64,000 bases of DNA from Bacillus alkalisoli (GCF_002797415.1 NZ_KZ454944.1:1630665-1694664); one strand, 5' to 3'. Counted from the first letter of the stretch, positions 1 through 9,030 are shown. Made by a program: numbers and translations. The notes: generated by a model not told the origin, from the letters alone.

Positions 1-19
1 CTATAGAGGAGTAAATAAA

Positions 20-484
20 ATGAGTAAAATTTTTGAAGGAAACTTAGTTGGTACTGGTTTAAAAGTTGGTATAGTTGTTGGAAGGTTTAATGAGTTCATT
101 ACAAGTAAACTATTAGGCGGAGCGCAAGATGCTTTAAAGAGACATGGTGTAAACGAATCTGATGTGGATGTTGCTTGGGTACCAGGTGCTTTTGAAATTC
201 CATTAGTAGCAAAAAAGTTAGCTGATTCAAACAAATATGATGCGATTATTACTCTAGGAACTGTAATTCGTGGAGCTACGCCGCATTTTGATTTTGTTTG
301 TAACGAAGCTGCTAAAGGAGTTTCCGCTGCTTCTATGCAATCAGGAATCCCTGTAATCTTTGGTGTATTAACAACGGAAACAATTGAACAAGCTATTGAA
401 AGAGCGGGAACAAAAGCAGGAAATAAAGGGTGGGAAGCCGCAGCCGCAGCAATTGAAATGGCGAATTTGTTAAGAGAAATATAA
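20..484 (+). CDS. ribH: 6,7-dimethyl-8-ribityllumazine synthase
   Basis: Condenses 5-amino-6-ribitylamino-uracil with 3,4-dihydroxy-2-butanone 4-phosphate to make lumazine, the penultimate step of riboflavin synthesis; the family forms cytoplasmic icosahedral capsids. The 154-residue length is normal. Visible family motifs are RFNEFI (22-27), PGAFE (55-59), GTVIRGAT (80-87) and the catalytic-region His89 in PHFDF. The ATG follows a GAGGAG site at positions 6-11. As in B. subtilis it should be the last biosynthetic gene of a rib operon beginning before the window, with ribT next. Confidence 0.97.
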   Translation: MSKIFEGNLVGTGLKVGIVVGRFNEFITSKLLGGAQDALKRHGVNESDVDVAWVPGAFEIPLVAKKLADSNKYDAIITLGTVIRGATPHFDFVCNEAAKGVSAASMQSGIPVIFGVLTTETIEQAIERAGTKAGNKGWEAAAAAIEMANLLREI

Positions 485-499
485 TTTTTCGTAAAAAAG

Positions 500-535
500 G
501 TATACATTTGTCAAGGCATTGGATAAAATGTATAC
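500..535 (+). other. Hairpin between ribH and ribT
   Basis: A perfect 10-bp inverted repeat (GTATACATTT / AAATGTATAC) with a 16-nt loop lies in the ribH-ribT gap. There is no T-run after it, so it is not a clear terminator. It could be an mRNA processing or stability element that lowers ribT expression relative to ribH; that is inference. Confidence 0.5.
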
Positions 536-622
536 TTAGTAACGTTAGCTTTTTATTTTAATATTATAAAGCAAACGGATTAAAATTAACTTTGAAGTTT
601 CACCGATTTGAGGGGTAAATTT

Positions 623-970
623 ATGTTAATTCGATACAAGAAAAGCTTCGAAAAGATTGCAATGGGTCTAATGTCTTTTATGCCTACAGAAAAAGACTTG
701 AAAAAGTTGCAATGTACAATGAAAGAATATGAGGAAAATGATTCTTGGCATCTTTTCTTATGGAAAGAAGAAGATGATGTGATTGGAATCATTGGAATGG
801 GGCTAACGGATGAATTGTTGACGATTCAACATATTAGCGTTAATCCGTCTCATCGACAACTTGGTATTGGAAAACAAATGGTTTGTGCCTTAAGAAACAT
901 CTATCCTAACCACACTTTAAAAGCAACGGAACATACAGCAGCATTTATTGATAAATGCGACCTAGAATAA
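623..970 (+). CDS. ribT: RibT, GNAT-family acetyltransferase of the rib operon
   Basis: A 115-residue GNAT-fold protein matching RibT, the last gene of the Bacillus rib operon, whose substrate is not firmly established. The acetyl-CoA loop is visible as HRQLGIGKQM after the beta strand ISVNPSH. The start is ATG 623, preceded by GAGGGG; an upstream in-frame TTG at 608 has no ribosome binding site. It follows ribH after a 138-nt gap containing a hairpin and ends at a strong terminator shared with the convergent ypuF. Confidence 0.88.
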   Translation: MLIRYKKSFEKIAMGLMSFMPTEKDLKKLQCTMKEYEENDSWHLFLWKEEDDVIGIIGMGLTDELLTIQHISVNPSHRQLGIGKQMVCALRNIYPNHTLKATEHTAAFIDKCDLE

Positions 971-980
971 GAAACAACCA

Positions 981-1010
981 AGCACTGAACTAATCAGTGC
1001 TATTTTTTTT
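981..1010 (+). terminator. Bidirectional terminator between ribT and ypuF
   Basis: AGCACTGA / TCAGTGCT stem with a 4-5-nt loop followed by eight T. It ends ribT and overlaps the 3' end of the convergent ypuF. Confidence 0.85.
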
Positions 1011-1505
1011 GCGTTTTAATCTAGTTTCTCTCTCTAAAATGACTTCGGAACGATCCCTTAAGGTATGTTTATTTATTAAATATAAATTCGTTAAATCACT
1101 CTTTGTTCCCCAAGGCACCTCTTTCTTTCGTTCACACAAAGAGATTAAAGAAGTATTTTTTACAGGGAGATTTAAACTCTCGTATGGCTCGTCATTCTCC
1201 ACTTTAACAATGTACGCTTCTAACGTTTTCTTCAACTTTAAACTATCAAGACCAAGAGACTCTACAACTGAATTCTGATTAGACAGAATGGTTAATGCAT
1301 TTTGTAGCATCCGTAAAGCGCCTTTCTTGTTACCTCTTCTATGATGGTAAAGTCCCACCGCAATTTGTATAAATCCAACCCAATGAATTTCTCGTTCTTC
1401 TGCAGGTTTTTCTTTCCAATATTCTTCTAACACTTCATGACATTCAAAATAATCTCTTGCACAATGAAAATAATAAAGATAATCTAAATAAGGCTTAGGG
1501 TACAA
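990..1505 (-). CDS. ypuF: YpuF, DUF309 family protein
   Basis: DUF309 protein of unknown biochemical function, conserved at this position in Bacillus between rib and scp genes. The N-terminal half carries the family signature: an HCARDYFECHEVLEEYWK helix, then a WVGFIQIAVGLYHHRRGN segment. The chosen start is TTG 1505 (MYPKPYLDYL), because GGAGTGG lies six bases before it; the TTG at 1520 has no ribosome binding site. The gene is divergent from scpA and convergent with ribT. The lysine/arginine-rich tail overlaps the terminator. Confidence 0.85.
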   Translation of the reverse strand: MYPKPYLDYLYYFHCARDYFECHEVLEEYWKEKPAEEREIHWVGFIQIAVGLYHHRRGNKKGALRMLQNALTILSNQNSVVESLGLDSLKLKKTLEAYIVKVENDEPYESLNLPVKNTSLISLCERKKEVPWGTKSDLTNLYLINKHTLRDRSEVILERETRLKRKKNSTD

Positions 1506-1644
1506 TATAAACCACTCCAATATAAGGATAATAATTTCATTCTACCATAGTGATGTAAGCTCTATAAAATATATGAATTATACTATATACTATGAAGTAG
1601 TTTTATTATTATCAATGCTTTTAGAAGATAAGGATGAATAGGAA

Positions 1645-2421
1645 ATGCAAGAATATAATGTCAAAATTGATGCCTTTGAAGGCCCGCTCGACTTACTCCT
1701 ACATTTAATAAATCGACTAGAAATAGATATATACAATATCCCAGTTGCTCAAATTACAGAGCAGTATTTATTATACATACATACGATGAAAGAGTTACAA
1801 CTGGATGTTGCTAGTGAGTATTTAGTAATGGCAGCAACTTTACTTGAAATTAAAAGCAAAATGCTTCTTCCAAAACATGAGGAAGAATTATTCGATGATC
1901 AAGATGAGTTTGGTGATTACGAAGAAGATCCTCGGGAAGAGTTAATGAATCGACTAATTGAATATCGAAAATATAAAGAGGCAGCAGAAGATTTAAAAGA
2001 AATGGAAACAGAACGGAATGAATATTTTACAAAACCACCAAGTGACTTAAGCGAATTTATAAAACAAGTGGAGCCTCAAGAAGTGAAGTTAGATGTCTCG
2101 CTTTACGATCTGTTAGGAGCATTTCAAAAATTAATGCGCCGAAAGAAATTACAAAAGCCATTACAAACAAAAATTACACGACAAGAAATCCCAATTGAAC
2201 GACGAATGCAAGAACTGTTGGAAGATTTAAAGAAAAGTGGCAAAAGAAAACACTTTTTTGATTTATTTCCTAGTGTCAACAAAGAATATATTGTCGTAAC
2301 ATTTTTAGCCATTTTAGAACTGCTTAAAAAGAATGAAATTATTTTGGAACAAGAAGATAACTTTGATGACATTTATGTCGCATACAACAAGGGAGGAAGC
2401 GAGAGTTTTGGAGATTATTAA
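1645..2421 (+). CDS. scpA: Segregation and condensation protein A
   Basis: Kleisin subunit of the bacterial SMC-ScpA-ScpB condensin, which bridges the SMC heads during chromosome segregation. The N-terminal helical domain reads [19 protein letters not shown], typical of ScpA, and the C-terminal winged-helix region binds the SMC cap. The acidic linker [17 protein letters not shown] is near residues 88-107. Length 258 is normal. It overlaps scpB by 14 nt, indicating translational coupling. Confidence 0.96.
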   Translation: MQEYNVKIDAFEGPLDLLLHLINRLEIDIYNIPVAQITEQYLLYIHTMKELQLDVASEYLVMAATLLEIKSKMLLPKHEEELFDDQDEFGDYEEDPREELMNRLIEYRKYKEAAEDLKEMETERNEYFTKPPSDLSEFIKQVEPQEVKLDVSLYDLLGAFQKLMRRKKLQKPLQTKITRQEIPIERRMQELLEDLKKSGKRKHFFDLFPSVNKEYIVVTFLAILELLKKNEIILEQEDNFDDIYVAYNKGGSESFGDY

Positions 2422-2989
2422 TTGGAAAGCGATTTTAGAAGGATTACTTTTTGCAGCAGGAGATGAAGGGCTATCATTAAAACAAATTGTCTCTGTTCTA
2501 GAAGTAGATGAGACAGTTGCGATGGAAACAGTTAGAGGATTGCAAAAAGATTATGAAAGCAGTAAAAGGGGTATTACGATAATAGAGTTGGCGGGCACAT
2601 ACCAACTTACTACGAAAAAAGAACACGCCCCATATTTAAAACGTCTCGTTGAATCACCTGCATCCACTACATTATCCCAAGCGGCGTTAGAAACGTTAGC
2701 GATTGTGGCATACAAACAACCAATCACAAGAACAGAAATGGAAGAAATTCGTGGCGTAAAAACAGAACGACCAATCCATACGTTAGTGGGGAAAGCGCTA
2801 ATCAAAGAAGTCGGTCGTGCAGAAGGAACTGGACGTGCCATTTTATATGGTACGACGAAAGAGTTTTTAGATTGTTTCGGCCTTAAAGACTTAGGTGAAC
2901 TTCCAGAGTTGAAACTATCAGACGAAGACGACCTTTCCAACGAGGCCGACCTATTTTTCGAAAGATTCCAAGAAACATTGGAATCATAA
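2408..2989 (+). CDS. scpB: Segregation and condensation protein B
   Basis: Dimeric winged-helix partner of ScpA in the SMC complex. The start is set at TTG 2408 inside the 3' end of scpA, giving [21 protein letters not shown], which matches how the family begins; GGGAGG lies 11-15 nt upstream. The longer open frame from 2333 is ScpA overlap. Length is 193 residues. The conserved [22 protein letters not shown] core of the second winged helix is present. Confidence 0.95.
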   Translation: MEIINWKAILEGLLFAAGDEGLSLKQIVSVLEVDETVAMETVRGLQKDYESSKRGITIIELAGTYQLTTKKEHAPYLKRLVESPASTTLSQAALETLAIVAYKQPITRTEMEEIRGVKTERPIHTLVGKALIKEVGRAEGTGRAILYGTTKEFLDCFGLKDLGELPELKLSDEDDLSNEADLFFERFQETLES

Positions 2990-3070
2990 CGCTATTCAGA
3001 ATATTTATGGTAAAATATATTTATGATATTTGTATTTTACGTAAATCTTGCTGTTTTTTTATTCAAAGCC

Positions 3071-3234
3071 TAGAGTGAATTGGAGCGAAAGGCACTGGAC
3101 TCCTGTGGGACATAGAGGAAAGGGCGAGACCCCGCAGACGGTACGTCGAGGAGTAGGTTTTTTCACGATAGTGAAAATAACCTTCCCCTGCGCTCCCCAC
3201 GGAAAGCCAGTGCCTGTAGCGGAAATGAACGGGC
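3071..3234. repeat. Dispersed GC-rich palindromic repeat, type A (copy 1)
   Basis: Outer stem GGCACTGG (3091-3098) pairs with CCAGTGCC (3207-3214); the interior carries GACTCCTG, GAGACCCCGCAG, CGAGGAG and an inner TTTTTTCACGATAGTGAAAA hairpin. The sequence ends in a GTAGCGGAAATGAACGG tail. It is closely similar to copies at 12781, 17427 and 40141. It fills the scpB-3307 gap; open frames through it are not genes. Confidence 0.9.
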
Positions 3235-3306
3235 AAAGTAATAATATAAATATTAGAATAGATTCGTAAAAGCCAATAAATATATGTCATTCATAGGGGT
3301 GGAACG

Positions 3307-3741
3307 GTGATTATTAAAAAAGCAATAGGCTACGAACTTGAAAAAGCACAATCCAATACATCAGAAGACTTCTTCAATCGTTCTGAAGTTACATTTCTAG
3401 ACGAAGAAGTTGAAAAGACGTTTCATGTACTGTATGTAAGGTACTTCGAAGAAACTTTTGCTGACTATGTAGAAACAGAAGCGAAAACAAATCCACTTTT
3501 CACTGTAAATGGAAAACAAATTAATTTTAGAGACGTCGTAGCATTAACTTGTTTAATCAAAAACACAAGTTACAAAAACAGAAAAAGACTATACATAAAT
3601 GTAAAAGAAGACATGGAAAAGTACTTTCATAACGTAAATATTAATAAACTAAAAGAAATCTATGAAGCACTAGAGTCAAAAGGAGAGTACAATCTTACTT
3701 CTCCATTAAGCTTCCTGAAAGATTCTGAAGTAGTAAGATAA
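3307..3741 (+). CDS. Hypothetical protein between scpB and ypuI
   Basis: I do not recognise this 144-residue protein. It is soluble, charged and mostly predicted-helical in character, with no signal peptide, membrane segment or catalytic motif visible. It starts at GTG 3307 behind AGGGGTGG. It is followed by ypuI after 22 nt, so the two are probably cotranscribed. It has no counterpart that I recall in the B. subtilis scpB-ypuI interval. Codon use looks like its neighbours. Confidence 0.75.
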   Translation: MIIKKAIGYELEKAQSNTSEDFFNRSEVTFLDEEVEKTFHVLYVRYFEETFADYVETEAKTNPLFTVNGKQINFRDVVALTCLIKNTSYKNRKRLYINVKEDMEKYFHNVNINKLKEIYEALESKGEYNLTSPLSFLKDSEVVR

Positions 3742-3763
3742 AAAATAGGAGGGTTTTTCTTTC

Positions 3764-4252
3764 ATGGCAAATTCTATGGTCATTTCGCAAATGCAACAAG
3801 TGGAACAGTTTTTAAAAGCCACGGTTATCGAGTTAAATGATTTTCTAAACAACACGACACTTCCTAAATTAGTAGATGAATGTGACGCAAGTGAAGGCTA
3901 CGTAAATCAACTTTTAATGACCGTTCGTAGGTTAGTTGTATTTTGTGATGAAGGGCATCAAGCTTGCCAAGTTTTATTGACTAGTGAACCATTCCGTAAA
4001 TCAGCAGCCGAGAAAGTTCTATATACGATTTTCCATCAATGTGTGGAAGAATTTTTCTCACCTAAAAATGATGCATGGTTTGAAGATAGTCGCTTTGCCT
4101 ACACTGGAAAAGATGCTGTTCAATTTCATGAAACACCTCCAGCTTCTTTACAAAAAGTAATTCGTTCATTAGAAAATAACTTTCAAACGATCCGTGAAGA
4201 ATTACAATATTTCGAAACAGACTACCGCACGAAAATGTTACAAAGTAAATAA
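3764..4252 (+). CDS. ypuI: YpuI family protein (DUF3907)
   Basis: Conserved Bacillus protein of unknown function, 162 residues. Family signatures visible are RRLVVFCDEG, SEPFRKSAAEKVLYTIFHQCVEEFF and the C-terminal YFETDYRTKM. The position downstream of scpB matches B. subtilis. It starts at ATG 3764 after TAGGAGGG and ends just before a strong terminator. No signal peptide or membrane segment is seen. Confidence 0.85.
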   Translation: MANSMVISQMQQVEQFLKATVIELNDFLNNTTLPKLVDECDASEGYVNQLLMTVRRLVVFCDEGHQACQVLLTSEPFRKSAAEKVLYTIFHQCVEEFFSPKNDAWFEDSRFAYTGKDAVQFHETPPASLQKVIRSLENNFQTIREELQYFETDYRTKMLQSK

Positions 4253-4258
4253 AATGAA

Positions 4259-4295
4259 AAAAACTTAGAGATGTATGTGTCTCTAAGTTTTTTTA
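4259..4295 (+). terminator. ypuI terminator
   Basis: AAACTTAGAG / CTCTAAGTTT stem with a 10-nt loop, followed by a T-run. Confidence 0.85.
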
Positions 4296-4337
4296 GTTTT
4301 GGATGTGTTAGCTTACTGTTGTTATAATTACTAATAA

Positions 4338-4410
4338 GCTGTTGATTTCCGGGCAAGGCTGCCCGCGGAAAGCTAAGTCTTGCCCGGAAATCAACAGCGG
4401 TCTTTATTAC
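4338..4410. repeat. Palindromic repeat, type B, short form (copy 1)
   Basis: A perfect 20-bp inverted repeat at 4338-4357 and 4379-4398 (GCTGTTGATTTCCGGGCAAG) flanks a 21-bp centre containing CCCGCGGAAAGC. It is followed by CGGTCTTT, as at 22821 and 58485. It looks like an internally deleted type B element. Confidence 0.85.
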
Positions 4411-4517
4411 AGCCTTGTTTTTTAAAAAAGTCAGTTTGCTCTCTTTCATGTACAACTCACCAAGAGAAGCCTTTCCTGCATACGATACAAAGATGATGCA
4501 AAGGGGAGGGAGTAAGC

Positions 4518-5390
4518 TTGCACGATAATCAGCAAGTTTTTCAACAATATTTACAAGAAGTAAGACTATGGTGTGAAGGTATATTGTCTATAGAATGGGA
4601 AGACAGAGATTCAACGCTTTTTCATACGGAACACTTGTTAGCAAAAGTAGAAGAATTACAGTGCTATGACTATATCTCTGAAATGGATGTCCTAGATGTA
4701 AAAAGAATATTAGACGAAATTAGCAGCACGCTTGGAATTCAAGAAGATAGAACGTCCAGTAGGCGAGTTCCGATTGGAGAACATAAGCTACCGCCACTAC
4801 CGTACAGATATAATGCTTTAGAGCCTTATATCTCAAGAGAAATAATGGAGTTGCATCATACACGTCATCATAAAGCATATGTAGATGGCTTAAACAAAGC
4901 AGAAAAAGAAATGCAAAAGGCAAGAGAAAATAATAACTTTGATTTAATTAAACATTGGTCAAGGGAAGCGACATTCCATGGGTCAGGTCATTATTTGCAC
5001 ACGATGTTCTGGGATAACATGTCACCAAAAGGCGGTGGCCAACCTAGTGGTACGCTTGCAAAACAAATCAACTTAGATTTTGGTAGTTTTGATAAGTTTA
5101 AGTTACATTTCACAGAAGCAGCCGATAAAGTAGAAGGTGTTGGCTGGGCACTATTAGTTTGGTCACCAAGAGCACACCGTCTAGAAATCTTGCAAACGGA
5201 AAAACAGCAATTGTTTACTCAATGGGATACAATTCCGCTGCTAGGCCTTGATATGTGGGAACATGCATATTACTTGCAATATAAAGCGGACAAAAAAGAT
5301 TATATTGAAAATTGGTGGAATATCGTAAATTGGAAAGACGTAGAAAAGCGATTTTCAGAAGCATCCAAACTAAAGTGGCAATCGTTTTAA
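4518..5390 (+). CDS. Superoxide dismutase [Fe/Mn] with N-terminal extension
   Basis: Converts superoxide to oxygen and hydrogen peroxide. The catalytic domain begins near residue 90 (KLPPLPYRYNALEPYIS). Metal ligands are visible as His113 (LHHTRHH), His161 (GHYLHTMFW), Asp245 and His249 (LDMWEHAYY). The first ~88 residues are an acidic, helical extension absent from ordinary SodA (about 200 residues); the 290-residue total resembles the SodF type of Bacillus. No signal peptide is seen, so it is likely cytoplasmic. The start is TTG 4518 after GGGGAGGGAG. Metal preference cannot be told from sequence alone. Confidence 0.93.
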   Translation: MHDNQQVFQQYLQEVRLWCEGILSIEWEDRDSTLFHTEHLLAKVEELQCYDYISEMDVLDVKRILDEISSTLGIQEDRTSSRRVPIGEHKLPPLPYRYNALEPYISREIMELHHTRHHKAYVDGLNKAEKEMQKARENNNFDLIKHWSREATFHGSGHYLHTMFWDNMSPKGGGQPSGTLAKQINLDFGSFDKFKLHFTEAADKVEGVGWALLVWSPRAHRLEILQTEKQQLFTQWDTIPLLGLDMWEHAYYLQYKADKKDYIENWWNIVNWKDVEKRFSEASKLKWQSF

Positions 5391-5404
5391 CACATCGCTT
5401 TGAG

Positions 5405-5433
5405 AGCTCCCATACATCTAGGGGGCTTTTTTC
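5405..5433 (+). terminator. Superoxide dismutase terminator
   Basis: AGCTCCC / GGGGGCT stem and T-run directly after the stop codon. The remaining 240 nt to dacB show no other clear element. Confidence 0.75.
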
Positions 5434-5675
5434 TATTTTCCTATTCATATTTGGACAGGTCGTGCATAAATTGGCTAATAAGAGCTTTCTTTTTAGTTTA
5501 AATGCTTCCTATTCGCCAATCAATCTACTAACACACATCGAAAAATCATAGCCACAAACATACTGAAAAGAAAAACTATTTACGGAAAAATGAGTATTAA
5601 CTTTTTAAAAAGAAGCATAGTCAAAGAAGCCAATACAAAAAAGTATAGACACAATTGTAAAAGGATGGGGATGTA

Positions 5676-6836
5676 ATGTTTCGAGTAAAGTGGATGTTTA
5701 TTTTATGGACAATCTTTTTTGTTGCAATAGCGAGCATAATCGCTCCAGCAAAAAAAGAAGCAGCTCCCATCGGTGTTACAGCTCGTAATGCGATATTAAT
5801 GGAGCAAGAAAGCGGAAGAATCATTTTTGAAAAGGCTGCACATGATAAACATCGAATAGCAAGTATTACGAAAGTAATGACTTCAATTTTAGCAGTTGAA
5901 TCTGGCAAACTCGATGAAATGGTAACAGTTAGCAACAAGGCGGTCCGTACAGAAGGCTCTTCCATTTATTTAAAACCAGGTGAAAAAATAAAACTAGAAC
6001 ATTTAGTATACGGACTTATGTTACGTTCAGGAAATGATTCAGCAGTTGCGATAGCAGAGCATGTTGGAGGTAGTTTAGAAGGTTTTGTCTATTTAATGAA
6101 CCAAAAAGCTGCCGAAATCGGAATGCTGAACACAGAGTTTGCCAATCCACACGGATTAGATGATCACGAGAACCACTATAGCACGGCTTATGATATGGCA
6201 ATGCTTACTCGCTATGCGATGAATAACGAAAAATTCCAAGAAATTTTTGGTACAAAAGTTCACAAAGCACCTGGACCTCCAGATGAGAACTGGGATCGCA
6301 ATTGGACAAATAAACATCGTCTTGTAACTGGAATGTATTCATATACAACAGGCGGGAAAACTGGTTTTACAAAACGTGCAAAAAGAACGCTTATATCTAC
6401 TGCAGAAAAAAATGGTTTACAGTTAATTGCCGTAACCCTACATGATCCAGACGATTGGAAAGATCATATCTTTATGTTTAACAGAGCATTTCAAGATTAC
6501 CAACTTTACAATCTAGCATCAAAAGGGACATTAAAACTGGTGAAAGACGATTTTTATAAAAATAAAGTAAAATTAGATCGTGACGTAAATTATCCTCTTA
6601 CTTCAAAAGAAAGAGAAAATGTTCGTATAAATATATCCATGTTAACTCCTGAAAAAAGTTGGGATAGTGAAGAAAGCATACCAGATGTTGTCGGGAAATT
6701 CACGATCATTTCAAACGATGAAGTACTAACTGAAGTACCAATTTACTATGATAAAGAAGATGAGCCGAAGAAAAGCTTTTGGTCTTTATTTAAAGATATA
6801 TTCTTTATCTTTACAGGAATGAAGACGGATGGTTAA
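5676..6836 (+). CDS. dacB: D-alanyl-D-alanine carboxypeptidase, sporulation type (PBP5*)
   Basis: Penicillin-binding protein that trims stem peptides and so controls cross-linking of spore cortex. Active-site motifs are in order: S63-I-T-K66, S118-G-N120 and K228-T-G230. The N-terminal hydrophobic segment (residues 8-22) is a signal or anchor. The 386-residue length is normal. It starts at ATG 5676 after GGATGGGG and overlaps spmA by 8 nt, the conserved dacB-spmA-spmB operon. The family is sigma-E controlled in B. subtilis, but I could not find a convincing sigma-E promoter here. Confidence 0.95.
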   Translation: MFRVKWMFILWTIFFVAIASIIAPAKKEAAPIGVTARNAILMEQESGRIIFEKAAHDKHRIASITKVMTSILAVESGKLDEMVTVSNKAVRTEGSSIYLKPGEKIKLEHLVYGLMLRSGNDSAVAIAEHVGGSLEGFVYLMNQKAAEIGMLNTEFANPHGLDDHENHYSTAYDMAMLTRYAMNNEKFQEIFGTKVHKAPGPPDENWDRNWTNKHRLVTGMYSYTTGGKTGFTKRAKRTLISTAEKNGLQLIAVTLHDPDDWKDHIFMFNRAFQDYQLYNLASKGTLKLVKDDFYKNKVKLDRDVNYPLTSKERENVRINISMLTPEKSWDSEESIPDVVGKFTIISNDEVLTEVPIYYDKEDEPKKSFWSLFKDIFFIFTGMKTDG

Positions 6837-7422
6837 CATCATTTGGGTTGCCTTGACCGTTATAGGAATAGCATTTGCAATGATTAATGGAACAATGGCA
6901 GAAGTAAATGAGGCAGTGTTTAAAGGGGCAAAAGAGGCGGTTACAATCTGCATTGGATTTATTAGTGTGCTAGTTTTTTGGTTAGGCTTAATGAAAATTG
7001 CTCAAGCGTCTGGCTTATTAGAAAAATTAGCACAACTGTTTCGACCGCTAGTCGTAAGACTTTTCCCAGAGGTGCCAGTCAATCATCCTGCAATGGGGTA
7101 TATGCTATCAAATATGATTGCCAATATGTTTGGACTTGGAAATGCTGCAACTCCAATGGGGATTAAAGCGATGGAGCAATTAAAAGAATTAAACGGTGGC
7201 AAAAATGAAGCAAGTCGATCCATGATTACTTTTTTGGCTATTAATACATCGAGCTTGACATTAATACCTACAACGGTAATTGCTATTCGTATGACTTATG
7301 AATCAAGTGCCCCAACAGAAATTGTCGGCACGACACTTATTGCAACCCTATTTTCCACAATCGCAGCAATCGCGATAGACCGTTTTTTCTATTATAGAAG
7401 AGTGAGAAGAGGTGCTAGTTAA
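6829..7422 (+). CDS. spmA: Spore maturation protein A
   Basis: Integral membrane protein required with SpmB for spore core dehydration and heat resistance; its molecular activity is unsettled (nucleoside transporter-like 'gate' family). The 197-residue sequence has several hydrophobic segments and the family stretch NMIANMFGLGNAATPMGIKAM. It overlaps dacB at its start and spmB at its end by one base, so all three are translated from one message. Confidence 0.95.
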   Translation: MVNIIWVALTVIGIAFAMINGTMAEVNEAVFKGAKEAVTICIGFISVLVFWLGLMKIAQASGLLEKLAQLFRPLVVRLFPEVPVNHPAMGYMLSNMIANMFGLGNAATPMGIKAMEQLKELNGGKNEASRSMITFLAINTSSLTLIPTTVIAIRMTYESSAPTEIVGTTLIATLFSTIAAIAIDRFFYYRRVRRGAS

Positions 7423-7955
7423 TGGAGTTCATTTCACTCGTCTCATTATGGATCATACCAGTGATCATTTGTACAATCCTGCTTTATGGCACGTATAAAC
7501 AAGTGCCAACGTATGAAACGTTTGTAGAAGGTGGAAAAGAAGGGATAAAAATTGCTGTATCTATTATTCCGTTCTTAGTAGGGATGTTAGTGGCCATCTC
7601 TATCTTTCGTGCTTCTGGAGCACTAGACTTTATCATTGACTTACTAAGACCTGCTTTATATGCATTGGGCGTACCTCCTGAGATTGTTCCACTTGCCTTA
7701 ATCCGTCCAATCTCTGGAACGGCAGCTCTTGGAATGACTACAGATATCATTGCGACACATGGGCCAGATTCTTTTATTGGTAGACTAGCCTCTACGATGC
7801 AAGGTAGTACTGATACGACACTTTATGTCTTAACAGTATACTTCGGTGCAGTTGGAATAAAGAAAATGGGTGACGCGCTAAAAGTTGGACTTCTAGCAGA
7901 CCTTGTTGGTATTATAGTAGCCATTGTAGTTGTTATTTTAATATTTGGAATGTGA
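7422..7955 (+). CDS. spmB: Spore maturation protein B
   Basis: Partner of SpmA, 177 residues, with several membrane segments and the family motif PLALIRPISGTAALG followed by GSTDTTLYVLTVYFGAVGI. The stop codon TGA (7953-7955) overlaps the first bases of a MITE-like inverted repeat, so the insertion lies between the end of this gene and its terminator at 8096. Confidence 0.95.
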   Translation: MEFISLVSLWIIPVIICTILLYGTYKQVPTYETFVEGGKEGIKIAVSIIPFLVGMLVAISIFRASGALDFIIDLLRPALYALGVPPEIVPLALIRPISGTAALGMTTDIIATHGPDSFIGRLASTMQGSTDTTLYVLTVYFGAVGIKKMGDALKVGLLADLVGIIVAIVVVILIFGM

Positions 7956-8094
7956 GTGAGTTTCATAATGTACAAATACTATACGAAAAACGAATCATAT
8001 AAGAACTTATTTTTAAGAAATTTTTTATTTAACGAACGTAAAAAAATTTTTTCGAACTAAATCTTCGTTTTTCACGAAACGAAACGATTCATGT
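7954..8094. mobile_element. MITE-like element, copy 1 (right end decayed)
   Basis: The left end reads GAGT...TTTCATAATG...GAAAAACGAAT, as in copies 2-4. The right end keeps TTCGTTTTTCAC and AAACGA but the ATTATGAAA...GACTC terminus has decayed. It carries no open reading frame. It separates the spmB stop from the terminator at 8096. Confidence 0.65.
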
Positions 8095-8095
8095 A

Positions 8096-8131
8096 AAACG
8101 CTAACGCCGTTAGCGTTTATTTCTTTTTTTA
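8096..8131 (+). terminator. spmB operon terminator
   Basis: AACGCTAAC / GTTAGCGTT perfect 9-bp stem with a 3-nt loop followed by TTATTTCTTTTTTT. Confidence 0.85.
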
Positions 8132-8205
8132 TGAAAAAAAGTGTACAATAGAAGTTAGACTTCTATAGGAAGAAATTATTTTTTTTGAAGTAAGGCGATC
8201 AAATC

Positions 8206-8238
8206 CCACCTAGCCATATAAAAAGGCATTTCGGTGGG
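8206..8238 (+). other. Nested hairpin upstream of rluB
   Basis: CCCACC (with GCC inside) pairs with GGTGGG (with GGC inside) about 65 nt before rluB. There is no T-run. It could be a leader structure of rluB; the function is unknown. Confidence 0.4.
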
Positions 8239-8301
8239 CATGTTTATGTTCACTATTTCAATGTAAAAATAAAGGTACAAATATATTAATGAGGTGAAAC
8301 G

Positions 8302-9030
8302 ATGGAACGTTTACAAAAAGTGATAGCACGTGCAGGAATTACATCGAGAAGAAAGGCAGAACAATTAATTTTAGATGGAAGAGTTACGGTAAATGGCAAA
8401 GTGGTGAAAGAATTAGGAGTTAAAGTTACATCCAACGATAAAATTGAAGTAGAAGGAATTCCATTAGAAAGAGAAAAGCCAGTCTACTTTGCGATGTATA
8501 AACCAAGAGGTGTAATTTCTAGTGTAAGTGACGATAAAGGTAGAAAGGTAGTTACTGATTTCTTACCAGAAATTCAGGAGCGCATTTATCCGGTAGGTCG
8601 TCTTGATTACGATACTTCAGGATTATTAGTACTTACAAATGACGGCGATTTTGCCAATGCACTTATGCATCCTAAATATGAAGTGGACAAGCAATATATT
8701 GCGAAAGTAAAAGGCGTTTTAACGAAAGAGGCAATACGAAGCTTAGAGCGTGGTGTTGTCCTAGAAGATGGTAAAACGTCGCCAGCTAAAGTGAAAATAA
8801 TTTCTTCTGATAAAAAGAAAAACACATCAATCTATGAAGTTGTTATTCACGAAGGACGTAATCGCCAAGTACGCCGCATGTTCGAAGCGCTTGGTCATCC
8901 TGTAATTAAACTAAGAAGAGAAAAGTACGGTTTCTTAACATTACAAGGCTTACAACCAGGCGAAGCTCGTGAACTAACACCACACGAAGTAAAACAACTT
9001 AGAGCACTAGCAACTACTAAACCTAGATAA
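8302..9030 (+). CDS. rluB: 23S rRNA pseudouridine synthase B
   Basis: Isomerises a uridine in the peptidyl-transferase region of 23S rRNA (the RluB family site is 2605 in E. coli numbering). An S4 RNA-binding domain occupies residues 1-60 (LQKVIARAGITSRRKAEQLI), followed by the RsuA/RluB catalytic domain with the active Asp102 in GRLDYDTSGLLVLTNDG and HEGRNRQVRRM. The length of 242 is normal. It starts at ATG 8302 after GAGGTGA. The locus order spmB-rluB-resA matches B. subtilis. Confidence 0.95.
   Translation: MERLQKVIARAGITSRRKAEQLILDGRVTVNGKVVKELGVKVTSNDKIEVEGIPLEREKPVYFAMYKPRGVISSVSDDKGRKVVTDFLPEIQERIYPVGRLDYDTSGLLVLTNDGDFANALMHPKYEVDKQYIAKVKGVLTKEAIRSLERGVVLEDGKTSPAKVKIISSDKKKNTSIYEVVIHEGRNRQVRRMFEALGHPVIKLRREKYGFLTLQGLQPGEARELTPHEVKQLRALATTKPR

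Noticed and set aside
3048-3290. Small ORFs in both strands over the type A palindrome
   Set aside because: They are translations of the repeat; the same repeat elsewhere does not keep the frame.
5440-5660. Sigma-E promoter for dacB
   Set aside because: CATA-like -10 words are present but none has a matching -35 at 13-15 nt.
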